Positions 40,288-49,834 of a DNA stretch of 64,000 nucleotides are shown piece after piece (within the stretch, counting starts at the first letter, position 1; each line of letters begins with the position of its first letter). The stretch is from Agarophyton chilense (lineage: Eukaryota > Rhodophyta > Florideophyceae > Gracilariales > Gracilariaceae). The notes under the pieces were generated by a model that did not search any database, was not told where the DNA came from, and saw only the letters and a program-made list of their open reading frames with translations. The stretch lies in contig JARGXX010000115.1 of the NCBI GenBank assembly GCA_030374765.1, positions 1,527,501 to 1,591,500 on the forward strand. Reading direction: 5' to 3'. The translations under genes and the position numbers were made by a program.

Positions 40288-40590
40288 TCAACGATTGAAA
40301 GCTGAGTTGCACGAAACTTGGGAACAAGGATATGAATATGTGGTGTGACAGCTCACCAGGCTAAGGTATGGGGTTTCCAAGCGCTTCGTTTCTAATCGAT
40401 GAAATCGGGGAATGCACGCTCCAGTGAAAGGTCGAAAAAAGAGTACGCTGGTACTATTTAGTTTCATGGTTGCCTCATGAAACTGATGATACACGATTAT
40501 GACGAGGAAGACGACGATGAGCAACGCGCCAAAAATGCTTTCCGTGGTGAGGGGCAGTTTCTCGGACACGGGAGAGGCTGACAAGCACTG
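40288..40590 (-). CDS. Possible exon with one membrane span, unknown
   Basis: The minus-strand frame reads SEKLPLTTESIFGALLIVVF and then LVIIVYHQFHEATMKLN, a clean single transmembrane segment with polar flanks. A TTACAG that could be a 3' splice site lies just upstream (about 40592), behind a 24-nt poly-C run on the coding strand. I could not identify the first exon, and other frames across this GC-rich stretch are also open. Confidence 0.25.
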   Translation of the reverse strand, partial: QCLSASPVSEKLPLTTESIFGALLIVVFLVIIVYHQFHEATMKLNSTSVLFFRPFTGACIPRFHRLETKRLETPYLSLVSCHTTYSYPCSQVSCNSAFNR

Positions 40591-40609
40591 TAAGCGATGT
40601 GGGTGAAGA

Positions 40610-40633
40610 GGGGGGGGGGGGGGGGGGGGGGGG
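40610..40633. repeat. Poly-G tract (24 nt)
   Basis: This is an uninterrupted run of G on the plus strand (C on the minus strand). Confidence 0.95.
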
Positions 40634-40967
40634 AGGGGGCCGGTAATGCGGAACAGACTGGGGGAGAGGTGGTGGCCATTCGAGAAAATGGGAAACGGAG
40701 CAGGTGGCAACAAGGGCGCAGGCACGACTTTTTGGAGGGGAGAGATCAGGGAAGCGAACAGCAGTTAGCTCAGCAGTGGAAAAGTGTGTTGTACGCAACG
40801 GGCTACAGATTGGGGAGGGAATAATTTGCGCGTGTGTTTGTGTGTTTGTTTGTGTGTTTGTTTGCGTGGTAACTTTACAATATGTATAATGCTTGATGTA
40901 GGAGCGGGAAGGGAAATGATGAGACAGAAATGTGCAACGGTGGCGTTGATGACTGTGTTTTGATTTG

Positions 40968-41032
40968 TTTAAACAAGGAGTTTAAACAAGGAGTTTAAAC
41001 AAGGAGTTTAAACAAGGAGTTTACACAGGGAG
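40968..41032. repeat. 13-bp tandem repeat, five copies
   Basis: Four perfect copies of TTTAAACAAGGAG and a fifth diverged copy (TTTACACAGGGAG) lie in the spacer upstream of the 41551 gene. Confidence 0.95.
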
Positions 41033-41271
41033 CGCGCGAGTTGCTCCCGTGTGATGAGCGAACGGCTCCGTGACTACAAATATAGCCCCCCATCGGTAAC
41101 ACACGGTACGATGGTCAGGGATATGAGCGACGCGTTGCTCAACGGCGAGGAGGAACTGTCAGGTTGTGGCGCCGCACGCTCTCGCTGGCCACGTGCACAC
41201 GTTTGGTGCTGCCAAGACGCCGTCATCAACGCCACGATGCAGACAAATACGCCAGCACCCCAGCAACAGCG

Positions 41272-41306
<35 letters not shown>

Positions 41307-41526
41307 CCTCTTTAAAGCGCCATAACGCCTCGCTAGCAGGAGCTTGCCCTTGCGCCCTTCTCCTTCCGCCGTTCCCCCTTGCTCCGTCGTTCTTCTTCCG
41401 CCGTTCCCCTTCTGCCGTTCCCCTTGCGCCGTTCCCCTTTCGCCGTTCCCCTTGCGCCGTTCCCCTTCTGCCGTTCCCCTTGCGCCGTTCCCCTTGCGCC
41501 GCTCCCCTTCTGCCGTTCCCCTCCGC
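41272..41526. repeat. Poly-C tract (33 nt) and 14-bp tandem repeat
   Basis: 41272-41304 is 33 consecutive C. From 41401 to 41526 there are nine copies of a CCGTTCCCCTTNNG 14-mer. Both lie in the probable 5' leader of the gene starting at 41551. Confidence 0.92.
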
Positions 41527-41550
41527 AGCAACAGCAACAGAAACAGCAGC

Positions 41551-42117
41551 ATGGACCCCAACAAATCCGCGCCCGAGTACGGCGCAGAGCAGTCGCCGTA
41601 CGCCGGCATGCCGTCATACATTCCCCACGACCCCAAGGCGCGACCCAACGTGTATCCGCGTCCCGCCGTGGACCCAGAGAAAATTGCCATCATTCCCGCC
41701 GCCAACAAGCCAGCGCAGCAGCCGCTTGACTACAGCAAGTACTTTCGTGGTGAAAGCGTGCAGCAGCAGCGTCGTATCCGCGACAATATGGCCGCGCAGG
41801 CCTCTGCCTCGGCCGCCGCCGCCGCCGCCGCTGCCTCGACCGCCGCCGCTGCCTCGGCCGCCGCTGCTGCCTCGGCCGCTAATGTAGCAGCCTCTACTGC
41901 GTTGCCCGCGCCCGCGGCGCCGCAGCCGCGTTTACCGTACGCGACCAAGGGCGTCGACGCGGCCAGAGGCGGCGGCGACGACGCAACGCGAAGCAGCTCT
42001 CGGGGCTCGACGGTGCCCAGACACACGGGCCGCCAGCCGGTGTGGTCTCCCGCCGCGAGAAACCCTCACCTTGCCAGGCCCAAACCGAAACGCGGCGGCA
42101 GCAGCAGCGCCTCCTAA
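41551..42117 (+). CDS. Hypothetical Ala/Ser-rich protein (188 aa)
   Basis: ATG 41551 opens MDPNKSAPEYGAEQSPYAG, a Pro/Tyr-rich segment with IPHDPKARPNVYPRP and LDYSKYFRG. A helical QQQRRIRDN patch and a 50-residue Ala/Ser run follow. The Arg/Ser/Pro-rich tail ends KPKRGGSSSAS. No domain is recognisable. The non-repetitive first 80 residues look coding, and the stop is followed by a T-rich 3' flank (42122-42141). The frame is open upstream through the 14-bp repeat, which I regard as leader. Confidence 0.55.
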   Translation: MDPNKSAPEYGAEQSPYAGMPSYIPHDPKARPNVYPRPAVDPEKIAIIPAANKPAQQPLDYSKYFRGESVQQQRRIRDNMAAQASASAAAAAAAASTAAAASAAAAASAANVAASTALPAPAAPQPRLPYATKGVDAARGGGDDATRSSSRGSTVPRHTGRQPVWSPAARNPHLARPKPKRGGSSSAS

Positions 42118-42320
42118 CCGTTATTCTTTTTCTTTTTTTTTACTTTCTTTGGCCGCTTTTTTGAGTTGTTGCAAACTGTGATTGTTCCTTTACTCGACTT
42201 GCCATAGGCACGTCTTGTGTGTGAGAGAGATAGATTGCTACCTTCGTAAATCGATTAGCATCTTGAGTGTGTGTTTGTTTGTCATACGCCGCCACCGCCG
42301 TAGCAGCGCGCGCGCCCGTC

Positions 42321-42967
42321 ATGTCGCAGAAGCGAAAGCGAGCGCACGGCAAGGTCGACGGCCATTTGCCACCGTCGCCGTCGTCGCCGTCGTCGCCACG
42401 ACAGTCGCCCGCCGCCGGCCCCGACCCGTCGCTGTGTAAGTAACGCGCCCCTTCCACCGCCGCCAGTCGCACACAGGGCAGCACCAACTGACGCGCGTCT
42501 GTCCGCGCGCGCGCGCGCGCACGCCCCACAACAGACCGCATCATACGTCGCGCGCCGAGCGCGCCACCGGCGTCAGCCAGATGCATTCACGTCTCGCGTG
42601 CCACCAACATTCTGCCGCTCACCAAGCGCGTTACCAGCCTGCTGCAAGCGCACCCCGCCCCCGTCGTGCTGCACGCCATGGGCGCGGCCATCACAAAGTG
42701 CTGCCACCTTGCGCTGGCCGTCCAGCGCAACAATGCCAACGCCGTTTCCATCGAGCTCACCACCAGCACCCAGGTCGTCTACGATGACTATCACCCTCTC
42801 ACAGAGGTATGTTCAGCATAATTCCACCATAAACTCCGCCCCCTTCCTTATTAGATACTCACCACCCCCGCCGTCTTGCGTCTGCCAAGGGGAGCGAGGA
42901 GACAACTGTTTCGCGCAATGTCTCCGCTCTGCACATCACGCTGCGCCGCACTAAGCACTTTGTGTAA
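42321..42967 (+). CDS. POP7: POP7/Rpp20-like RNase P/MRP subunit (Alba fold), three exons: join(42321..42435, 42535..42806, 42890..42967)
   Basis: Joining the three exons gives 154 residues. Exon 1 is a basic, Ser/Pro-rich leader (MSQKRKRAHGKVDGH). Exon 2 holds the Alba core: CIHVSRATNILPLTKRV, VVLHAMGAAITKCCHLALAV, VSIELTTSTQVVYDDYHPL. Exon 3 finishes with VSRNVSALHITLRRTKHFV and TAA. The G-x-A-I then TSTV-x-x-DDY and R-N-x-SA-x-HI pattern is that of POP7/Rpp20, which pairs with POP6/Rpp25 on RNase P and MRP RNA. The introns are 99 nt (GTAAGT...ACAACAG, phase 1) and 83 nt (GTATGT...GCCAAG, phase 0). An earlier TTAG acceptor in intron 2 would change the frame and lose the conserved end. Confidence 0.9.
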
Positions 42968-43152
42968 CTGTCTCTGCTACACAGCAACATGACAAGCAAC
43001 ATGACAAGCAACATAAACGTACCCACTCGCACACGTGGCCGCAATCACTGCAATACCGCCGTTGCGTCGTCCATTGTTCATGTTTGACGCTATCGTGCCC
43101 GAAACTCCCCACAAGCTCTATTGCTTCTCCCCACCATAACGCCGCGCCCGAA

Positions 43153-43611
43153 ATGAGCACGTGGACGCCTGCCGCTGCCCCAAAGCTCATGTATCACAGC
43201 TGGGTCCCGCCCGTCGACGTCGACGTCCCACCCGACCTCCGCTCCGTCGCCGCCCTGGAGGCCGCGCTGCAGCAGCGCCGCGACCAAGCGAAGAACCTGC
43301 GCGTCCCAAATCCCATGGGCTTGTGCATTGCTGCACCAGCCGCCGCCGCCGCCGTCTCTGCAGATGATCAGCTGCGCGATCGCGCCTCTCACGTGCCGAA
43401 TGATGACCGCATGGAGGACGTTGATAGCGACGCCATGTCGGCCAGCGACTTTGACAATATGAGCCACGCTTCTCTGGCCGAAGACCCCGCCGTGGGCGCA
43501 GACGCGCACGCACACGCCCAACAGCACCACTCACAGCTGCACGCCGATGGCGACGATGATGAAGAAGAAGATGATGATGATGATGATGACGACCTGGCGC
43601 GCTTCTTGTAA
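43153..43611 (+). CDS. Hypothetical acidic protein (152 aa)
   Basis: ATG 43153 opens MSTWTPAAAPKLMYHSWVPP. A short helix (SVAALEAALQQRRDQAKNL), an Ala-rich linker and a Ser/Asp/His-rich stretch follow. The end is a run of about 15 Asp/Glu ending DDLARFL. The frame continues upstream to a TTG at 43084. I do not recognise a family. The acidic end with a terminal LARFL could be an interaction tail. It lies only 185 bp after the POP7 stop on the same strand. Confidence 0.5.
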   Translation: MSTWTPAAAPKLMYHSWVPPVDVDVPPDLRSVAALEAALQQRRDQAKNLRVPNPMGLCIAAPAAAAAVSADDQLRDRASHVPNDDRMEDVDSDAMSASDFDNMSHASLAEDPAVGADAHAHAQQHHSQLHADGDDDEEEDDDDDDDDLARFL

Positions 43612-43708
43612 GCCGTACGTCATGGCCACGTGTGTGGACCACATTGGTCGATCTCGCCGCTGCAGCGAGCTGCACTGCTCCATCACCCGCTCGTCTCCGC
43701 CTTGATAG

Positions 43709-43831
43709 GTAAGTTACTGCCCTCGATTCTCTCTGCGCTTCCCCATTCCCCCAAAGTTTCAAAGATTGCTAACCCCACTGCTTACCACGCCCCGGTCCCG
43801 TTGTGCGTGATACAATCATCGCACACAACAG
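43709..43831 (+). other. Probable 5'-UTR intron of the next gene
   Basis: GTAAGT at 43709 and a CACAACAG acceptor ending at 43831 frame a 123-nt, C/T-rich interval. Splicing would place the ATG at 43838 seven bases into the second exon. An in-frame TAG falls across the junction, so translation would start at that ATG. Confidence 0.5.
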
Positions 43832-43837
43832 TCAACA

Positions 43838-44194
43838 ATGGCCGCCCCTGCTCTCACGGCGTCCGCAGCATCGCTCACCGTTCTGGCGCTCGGCTCTGTT
43901 GCCAATGTAGCTGCTTCGAATAAGCCGCTTGAGGTGCGCCGCTCCTGGCTGCCGGGCGGTAGCTTCGTCGACCTTCTCAATGGCCGAGGCTCCTCTCCCA
44001 CTGCAGTCGCCGAACCTGTCACACCAAACGCCCCGAGTGCTCCGGAGAGTGCTTCTGTCGGCAGGAAGAATGTTCCCATCGGAGGGAGGACCGACAAACC
44101 GGCACCTCCTTGCCCTTTTGGTCGCTTTCCGAAGCACAAGCCTACGAAACTTTCAGGCCCACCTGGGCCTTACAACCCTGCTAATAGCCCGTGA
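43838..44194 (+). CDS. Hypothetical small protein (118 aa)
   Basis: ATG 43838 in a good context (CAACAATGGC) opens MAAPALTASAASLTVLALGS, a mildly hydrophobic Ala/Leu/Val stretch that could be a targeting peptide. Pro/Ser/Gly-rich sequence follows, with WLPGGSFVDLLNGRG in the middle and CPFGRFPKHKPTKL near the end. No family is recognised. The upstream intron-like interval supports transcription. Confidence 0.5.
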   Translation: MAAPALTASAASLTVLALGSVANVAASNKPLEVRRSWLPGGSFVDLLNGRGSSPTAVAEPVTPNAPSAPESASVGRKNVPIGGRTDKPAPPCPFGRFPKHKPTKLSGPPGPYNPANSP

Positions 44195-44346
44195 GACCCG
44201 TGCTATTCATGTTGAGTTATAGTAAAGGCTTTGCTTCGAGTATTTATCTTCTCTTGTTATGTGTGTGTGGTTTTACTTTTGAAAAAGCAGTATAATCTTC
44301 AGAACTATTCGTTCGTGTGTTTGTCACTATTCTCCAATGATTGCCT

Positions 44347-46077
44347 TTACATTATCTTCACAACGCTCTCTGCTTGGTACGCCTCGCGGTGGCATAAGAT
44401 CGCCCCTGGTTCATCTGGCTTTTCTCCGTCTTTCACGTAATGAATCTTCTCAACAAAGCTACGACTGCAATATGACGCACCAAACGCATCACAAACAAAT
44501 TCACCCGCTCCAATTCTGCACGCCCTTTCGGAGCACACATAGTTTATGCCACTGATTTGACGAAGCACGTCCAAACAAGTCGCCCCTCCTGTCACAGACT
44601 GCTTATTCGCACAACGACAATGTGTAGCATTGTACGGTGGCAAATCATTTACGCTCAGAATCACCGGCACCTCAGCGCCAGGAATCAGCACGTTTTCTGT
44701 AATTGTCTTCTGCACGGGGTTGCAATACATGTTTCCTCCCGGCGCTGCACCGTCCGTCACGTATGACGTTAGTGTTCGTTCAGTGCGCACGCACAGTTCG
44801 GTTCCTTCGCACATACAGGAATGAGATGCCATGCAATCACGCGTCAGACACAATGTTCTTCCGCTTGATTCCTCTGTGCCGACCACTCGCGTACATTGCG
44901 CAGACCCTTCGGCGGGGGCTTTCGAGGCGCAGGCACAGTGTGTTTCGTTGAAGAAACAGCTGCTTGATATTTCCGCGCGAACTAGAGGCGAGTCCAGACG
45001 AAGTGATGCGAGTCGTTTTCTGGGTGTCATCTTTCCTTCGATTTGGCGCAACATCTTATGATCTTCCGGAGAAGTGATCACGTATGCACCCTTGATTTCT
45101 CCTTCTTTTCGAACAAGCAGCATGGACGTTTTGTTGCTGAGAATTTCCACGATCTTCTTGGAGAGAATGGATCGGTTCAGTTCGTTTGTGTTTTGAATAG
45201 AGTTTTTGCTGGCCGGATTGGTTACAACTGTTTCGACAGTCTTGGCTGAGAGTTTGGCACTGTTGATCACGTTTCCCTTGTCGGATAGTTGCAGAATGTA
45301 GAATGCTCCTTTGTCTCCCGCCACAGAGCGATCCCCTGGAGCTGTGACAGTCACAAACGAAAAGTTAGGCATATCACTTGCTATCTTCTCCACATTGTCA
45401 CCGAATCGATCTCCCGGAGTGAGAGGTGAACCGGTGAATCCGTATTTTCCGGGCACAAGATCTCTCGTGTACAAAAACTTGTTATCGTTGGTCATGAGGT
45501 ACAGACGAATTGTGCCAGTATCATTCATAGAAGCTGGGTTCGATACTACGTAATCTTCAAATCCATTATCGTCAACATCCCCAACTGCCGTGACTTTCTC
45601 GCGCGGAATTTCTGCCTTTCCAATTCGAATGAAGGATTGTGCAGATCTTTTCTGTGAAGCTTCTCCCACCGCTTTGATCATCTCCCTCAGCACGCGAGCG
45701 ATAGATGAGTTGCCTTTGCCTTTTGTTTTGTCTCCATCAGCCCGCTTGGAAGTTTGATTGGTGGTTCTTTGAGTGGTCTGGGCCTGATTACCGTCGCTGT
45801 CGATGTCTGGGGAGTGAGAGAGTTCATTTTGAATGGTGTCCTCCGAGAGTTCTTTCATATCTGCGATATGCTTCAGAAAGTGCAGGTTCCACACAGAAAC
45901 GTTCTTGTTGGTCATCTTGTTCTTATCCTTCAAGCTGAGATGCTCTATTGCTTTCTTCACCTGAGCTATCGTTTTCAAGCTGATTGGTGTTTCCGCATCC
46001 TCGCTGCCGCGGATTAATCCGAAGAGGAGCGCCAAAACGAAAACGAAAGCCCAACGCCGGAGAATTTCGAACGCCAT
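44347..46077 (-). CDS. Secreted FG-GAP protein with two Cys-rich modules
   Basis: The 576-residue protein starts with a signal peptide (MAFEILRRWAFVFVLALLFG). A polar, charged linker leads to an FG-GAP/integrin-alpha-type region at about 150-330. Its Ca-binding loop is GDVDDNGFEDYVV, followed by FTGSPLTPGDRFGDNVEKIA and TAPGDRSVAGDKGAFYIL. The C-terminal third holds two related Cys-rich modules, each opening with N-x-T-H-C-x-C-A (FNETHCACASK and YNATHCRCANK) and carrying about ten Cys. NET and NAT are potential N-glycosylation sites. No transmembrane anchor follows. An extracellular matrix or cell-surface recognition role is inferred from the domain type only. No introns are visible. Confidence 0.85.
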   Translation of the reverse strand: MAFEILRRWAFVFVLALLFGLIRGSEDAETPISLKTIAQVKKAIEHLSLKDKNKMTNKNVSVWNLHFLKHIADMKELSEDTIQNELSHSPDIDSDGNQAQTTQRTTNQTSKRADGDKTKGKGNSSIARVLREMIKAVGEASQKRSAQSFIRIGKAEIPREKVTAVGDVDDNGFEDYVVSNPASMNDTGTIRLYLMTNDNKFLYTRDLVPGKYGFTGSPLTPGDRFGDNVEKIASDMPNFSFVTVTAPGDRSVAGDKGAFYILQLSDKGNVINSAKLSAKTVETVVTNPASKNSIQNTNELNRSILSKKIVEILSNKTSMLLVRKEGEIKGAYVITSPEDHKMLRQIEGKMTPRKRLASLRLDSPLVRAEISSSCFFNETHCACASKAPAEGSAQCTRVVGTEESSGRTLCLTRDCMASHSCMCEGTELCVRTERTLTSYVTDGAAPGGNMYCNPVQKTITENVLIPGAEVPVILSVNDLPPYNATHCRCANKQSVTGGATCLDVLRQISGINYVCSERACRIGAGEFVCDAFGASYCSRSFVEKIHYVKDGEKPDEPGAILCHREAYQAESVVKIM

Positions 46078-48926
46078 ATGTGAAAGCAGTGCTTCTGTTG
46101 GATTGAGGGGGAGAAATTGAAATGCTGTTCTGCGATTAGTAAAGGCGCTGACTGCCTTCTGGATCTCTCCCTTGTATGTGAAGTAGCTAGTTATCTACAT
46201 AGAGTAGTGCTTTACTTGTGCTCGTTCTGAAGTAGTCTCCAGTTGTTCGAATCAGACACGAAACAATAATAGCATGAGGAGCTTAATTAGAACCAAGCCA
46301 ACGCTGATATGACGAATGGACACAGCTTGTAACGTTTTGCCGATTCTTCGTTCAAATATGTAGCGCTTCTAATTACAGATTCCGCAATCTTAACGTTTGC
46401 GTCCTTTACATACCGAACACTTATGTACGGCGTGGGTCCATAAAAGAGTGATAACGCAAACCGTTCCAGTCAATAGCAATTTCTAATTCGAAGCATTATC
46501 GTCAGCACGTTGGGTTTCGTAATCCCACGAGGACGTCCGCGATATCACCATTTAATTAAAATGTAGAACGCAGAACCTTACGATCTCAACCCTGGTAAGC
46601 CGTACGTACACCCCTGTCATTAATTTTGAGTGAGACAAAGCAGCAATTTGTCATTGCCGCTAGCCTCTCATTTGTGGAACATTTGAGATTAATCCTGGCT
46701 CGAAACAGAGGCTAGCTTGGGACTCCAATATTCTATGCTTATTTTCATATCGCAGAGCCAGCAATCGCAAGGTCGAAGTCGTTCACACAAATGGCTTCGT
46801 AGTACGAAAAAGCAACGAGTCCCAAGGTTCTTTCAACCGCAGAAGAGTTTGGTCACCTACGACCATCGCCTTCATCTTGTACTGTAATATTTCATTTAAC
46901 CTTTTCGGATCTTCGGCTGAGGGGCGCTACACCATGGCAAGGCGCTTCCTATTTACCACGCTTGCTGCAAAAAACCCAAAGAAACCAGAGAGGGTGTCTT
47001 TTCCAAGTCTCATTCTTATACCATCGACGAAACTTGGTGAAAATCAGCCCGCAACCTCCATCATCGAATACACAGAATCGATATGACTGATCCAACTAAC
47101 GGACGGAGCGAAATGAGTTTGCGATCGGGACTCCCACGGAGGCCAAAGACAAATCCGTTGTCGAAATCAAATCCTACAGTCTCGGAATAGGGGGCTGTAG
47201 ACCATAATCAAGACTGATGCTATTCCGGAAATCTTTCGAACTAGTACTATCTTCATGTGCAATTGGAGTGCACAGGACGGACAAGAGCTATTGTTTCATT
47301 CTACATCACGTTGAGAATGCATACTGTCGATGAGACCCAGTTCCACGTTACTCAATCTTTGACATACCAACTTTTCTCTTCCTTTTCTGGTAAGCTCGGA
47401 GGTGTGGGCTTTCTCATTCTCACAGGAACACGTCACGAGGATATCAGAGGCTCCACCATGGATGGAATCCCATCGATGGGATATTAATTGCAATTCCAAA
47501 GATTGCTTTACTTCTCTGAGATTACTATGTAACAAAGTGTTTTGGAGCCATCATCCGTGATCCATCAAATTTTTTTTTCACAATCTTCTTTCTTTTTTAT
47601 GCTGAATATTCCCCAATAGCATGCCTTGAAACGATTTTGGGACATGATTGTCGGGAAGTGCTACAACTTTGTATCAGTGTGGTACTGTAAAAAGTAGTTT
47701 AGACAGAAGGGGCATTGCAAAGCACTGTTTCTCAGAATGTATTGTAGGAAACGATTTGTTTCCATCTAATAATACTAAGATAGAAGGGTGGCTGGGTGAC
47801 GGGTTCAAACAAATATTTCAATCGGATTGCGAGTTGAGCCATGAATGGCAAATAGATTACAAATCGCATATGGGGTTCTATACTTCAAGGAGATTTGGGT
47901 GAAAAAAAGTCCATCGCTTCTATTTCTTCGTTTTAATTGGCGATATCTCTCTATCGCAAAATTGAAGGGAAGATATGCTGAAGATAGTATTCCCTCTTCA
48001 GAAAGGCCAAGATACTTCCACATAGAATGAAACTGATCCCTGCTATATACTAGATAGCACACACTGAGTCTTAACAATCGGGTAGATATGAGTAGTCTAT
48101 TGCAGAAGCACTTCATACTTAAATGGAAATCCGTTCTCGGCATCAAAAAGTCCCCATCAAATAGAAGTTTCATCTCTGCAGAACATTGACACCTGCCTTT
48201 GGATCCTTTTGAGTGAGAAAGAAATCTGTAAACAGAAGTAGAACGTCATAGAGGCAGAGAAAAGCGAGCTGCCCTAATGTTTGTCTTGGTACAGGTTCAA
48301 ACATCCGTGTGCTTTTATCTCTATGGGAACATGCAACGAGGCTATGTTCATTTACATAAGAAAGGCATGGACGTTTCAAGTCAAACTGCGCAGACAACGA
48401 AAGAAGGCAACATGCTCCAATTTCCTTCAAAGGGTTAGCGTCCTAGAGATACGATATGCAACGCGGTCACCATTCAGTGGCTGCCACATATAATACAGTG
48501 GAAATGGTGAGTAGCTTCTTAACGGCAAACAGAACTCCTCACTCAACTCTAGTTATTCTTAGAACCTCACCCGGCGTAAAAAGTAGAGAGCTACCGCCGT
48601 GACACAACGCACATGTGACTGCCTCGAAAAACGCGAGATGGGTGGCATAAAGACTATACGTGTGCCAGAGATTAACAGCTGTACACATTGTGAATAAATA
48701 CCATATTCGGCGCTTGGAAATCGCCCAAATTCGCTTCGCCCTTTCACATATATCAACAGAATCGTCGCACCAACTCAACAGGATTCTTGAAGCAAGGAAG
48801 ACATATTGAAGCAAACCGTGTAGACAGGCAGAAAAGGCAATGAGACGTTTTGAGGGTCGTCGGTCTCAGAAGCCATGCAAGAACTGAAATGCATCAGACA
48901 ATAAATGAATCAAACAAGGCAGCAGT
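46078..48926. other. 2.8-kb spacer without a supportable gene
   Basis: Short ORFs occur on both strands (for example 46877-47086 plus and 47805-48173 minus) without recognisable motifs. A stretch near 46872-46965 resembles 58861-58938 (shared CATTTA, TCGGC, GGCGCT and TACCACG in order), which hints at a dispersed repeat. Confidence 0.5.
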
Positions 48927-49455
48927 TCACAACGTTCTAGGCATCCGCTTCGACTTTTCGTCCGCATTGACATAATCGGTTACAGCTTTGGCAGCATCCT
49001 TGAATTCCTTGTGCACAGGTTGTTCGTCCAAATTTAAGGGATCGATAAGAGCATACATAGGAATCTCGTACAAGGCGCCCAATTCATCAAACATGGTTTG
49101 CATCGTGCAGCGGCGATTGGCTGGTCTCAATCCAGCCGCCTTGACGGTCTCCTCCCTCAACTCATCCTGTGGTAGAAACAGCACTCATAACAAGTAAGAA
49201 ACATGTGTAAAAGTGGTGGACGTTTAGATTTCGAGAACTTACGGACTCGGACTCGGCTGCAAAACGAAGAGCTTGCCACATTTCCGAACGCCCCTCGACT
49301 CTAGTTTCCCAGAATTCTTTCCGCAGCCGTACAAGATGCTCCGACGAGATTGCGGGCTCAAGTCTCCATGGCCGTGGTGATCGAATATGACCATGCCACT
49401 GCGGGAGTTCTGCGACAGTCGTCCGCTGCTCATCCTTCGACGAAGCACACCCCAT
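48927..49455 (-). CDS. UBTD-type protein without ubiquitin-like domain, two exons: complement(48927..49166, 49243..49455)
   Basis: Exon 1 opens MGCASSKDEQ, a strong N-myristoylation and palmitoylation context. The UBTD N-terminal domain follows: WRLEPAISSEHLVRLRKEFW, VEGRSEMWQALRFAAES. After a 76-nt phase-0 intron (49242-49167, GTAAGT...CCACAG), exon 2 continues DELREETVKAAGLRPANRRC, MFDELGALYEIPMYALIDP, matching the second half of the same domain (DC-UbP/UBTD2 N-terminal fold). Known UBTD1/2 proteins are about 230 residues and end in a ubiquitin-like domain. This one stops at 150 after a Lys/Asp-rich tail, with no ubiquitin fold. The partner is probably a ubiquitin-pathway enzyme, by analogy with UBTD1 binding UBE2D. 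Confidence 0.85.
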
Positions 49456-49834
49456 GCGCCCAAACTCCGTTCCGCAAACCGCGGTAATGCACCAGTCCCG
49501 AGCGCAACGGAAGCCGCGATGAATGACGGGGGCGAAGAATCGTAAACGCTTATGCCGTTGGAGCACGAAATGAAACGAAGTGAAGGACAGAAATGACAAC
49601 AAGAAAGCCACAAAAGAGGAACAGTGACCTTTTTATGTAAAAGCCGTGACGATAGACTAAAATCTACTTGCTACGCCAACCGAAACTGAAAAAGGGCCCA
49701 GTCTACGAGCAAGTTACCTCAAGATGGCACAGTGCCACGTAGCACATCGCGATGTGTGTGCCGCTCAGTGCGCGCTGCCCAAGCTCCCAAATCACATAAC
49801 AATGATATGCACCCCACAGTCCTTTCCTGGTTGC

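Noticed and set aside
43187-43762. 191-codon minus ORF opposite the acidic hypothetical protein
   Set aside because: It is very Arg/His-rich, as expected from the complement of Asp/Ala codons, with no motif.
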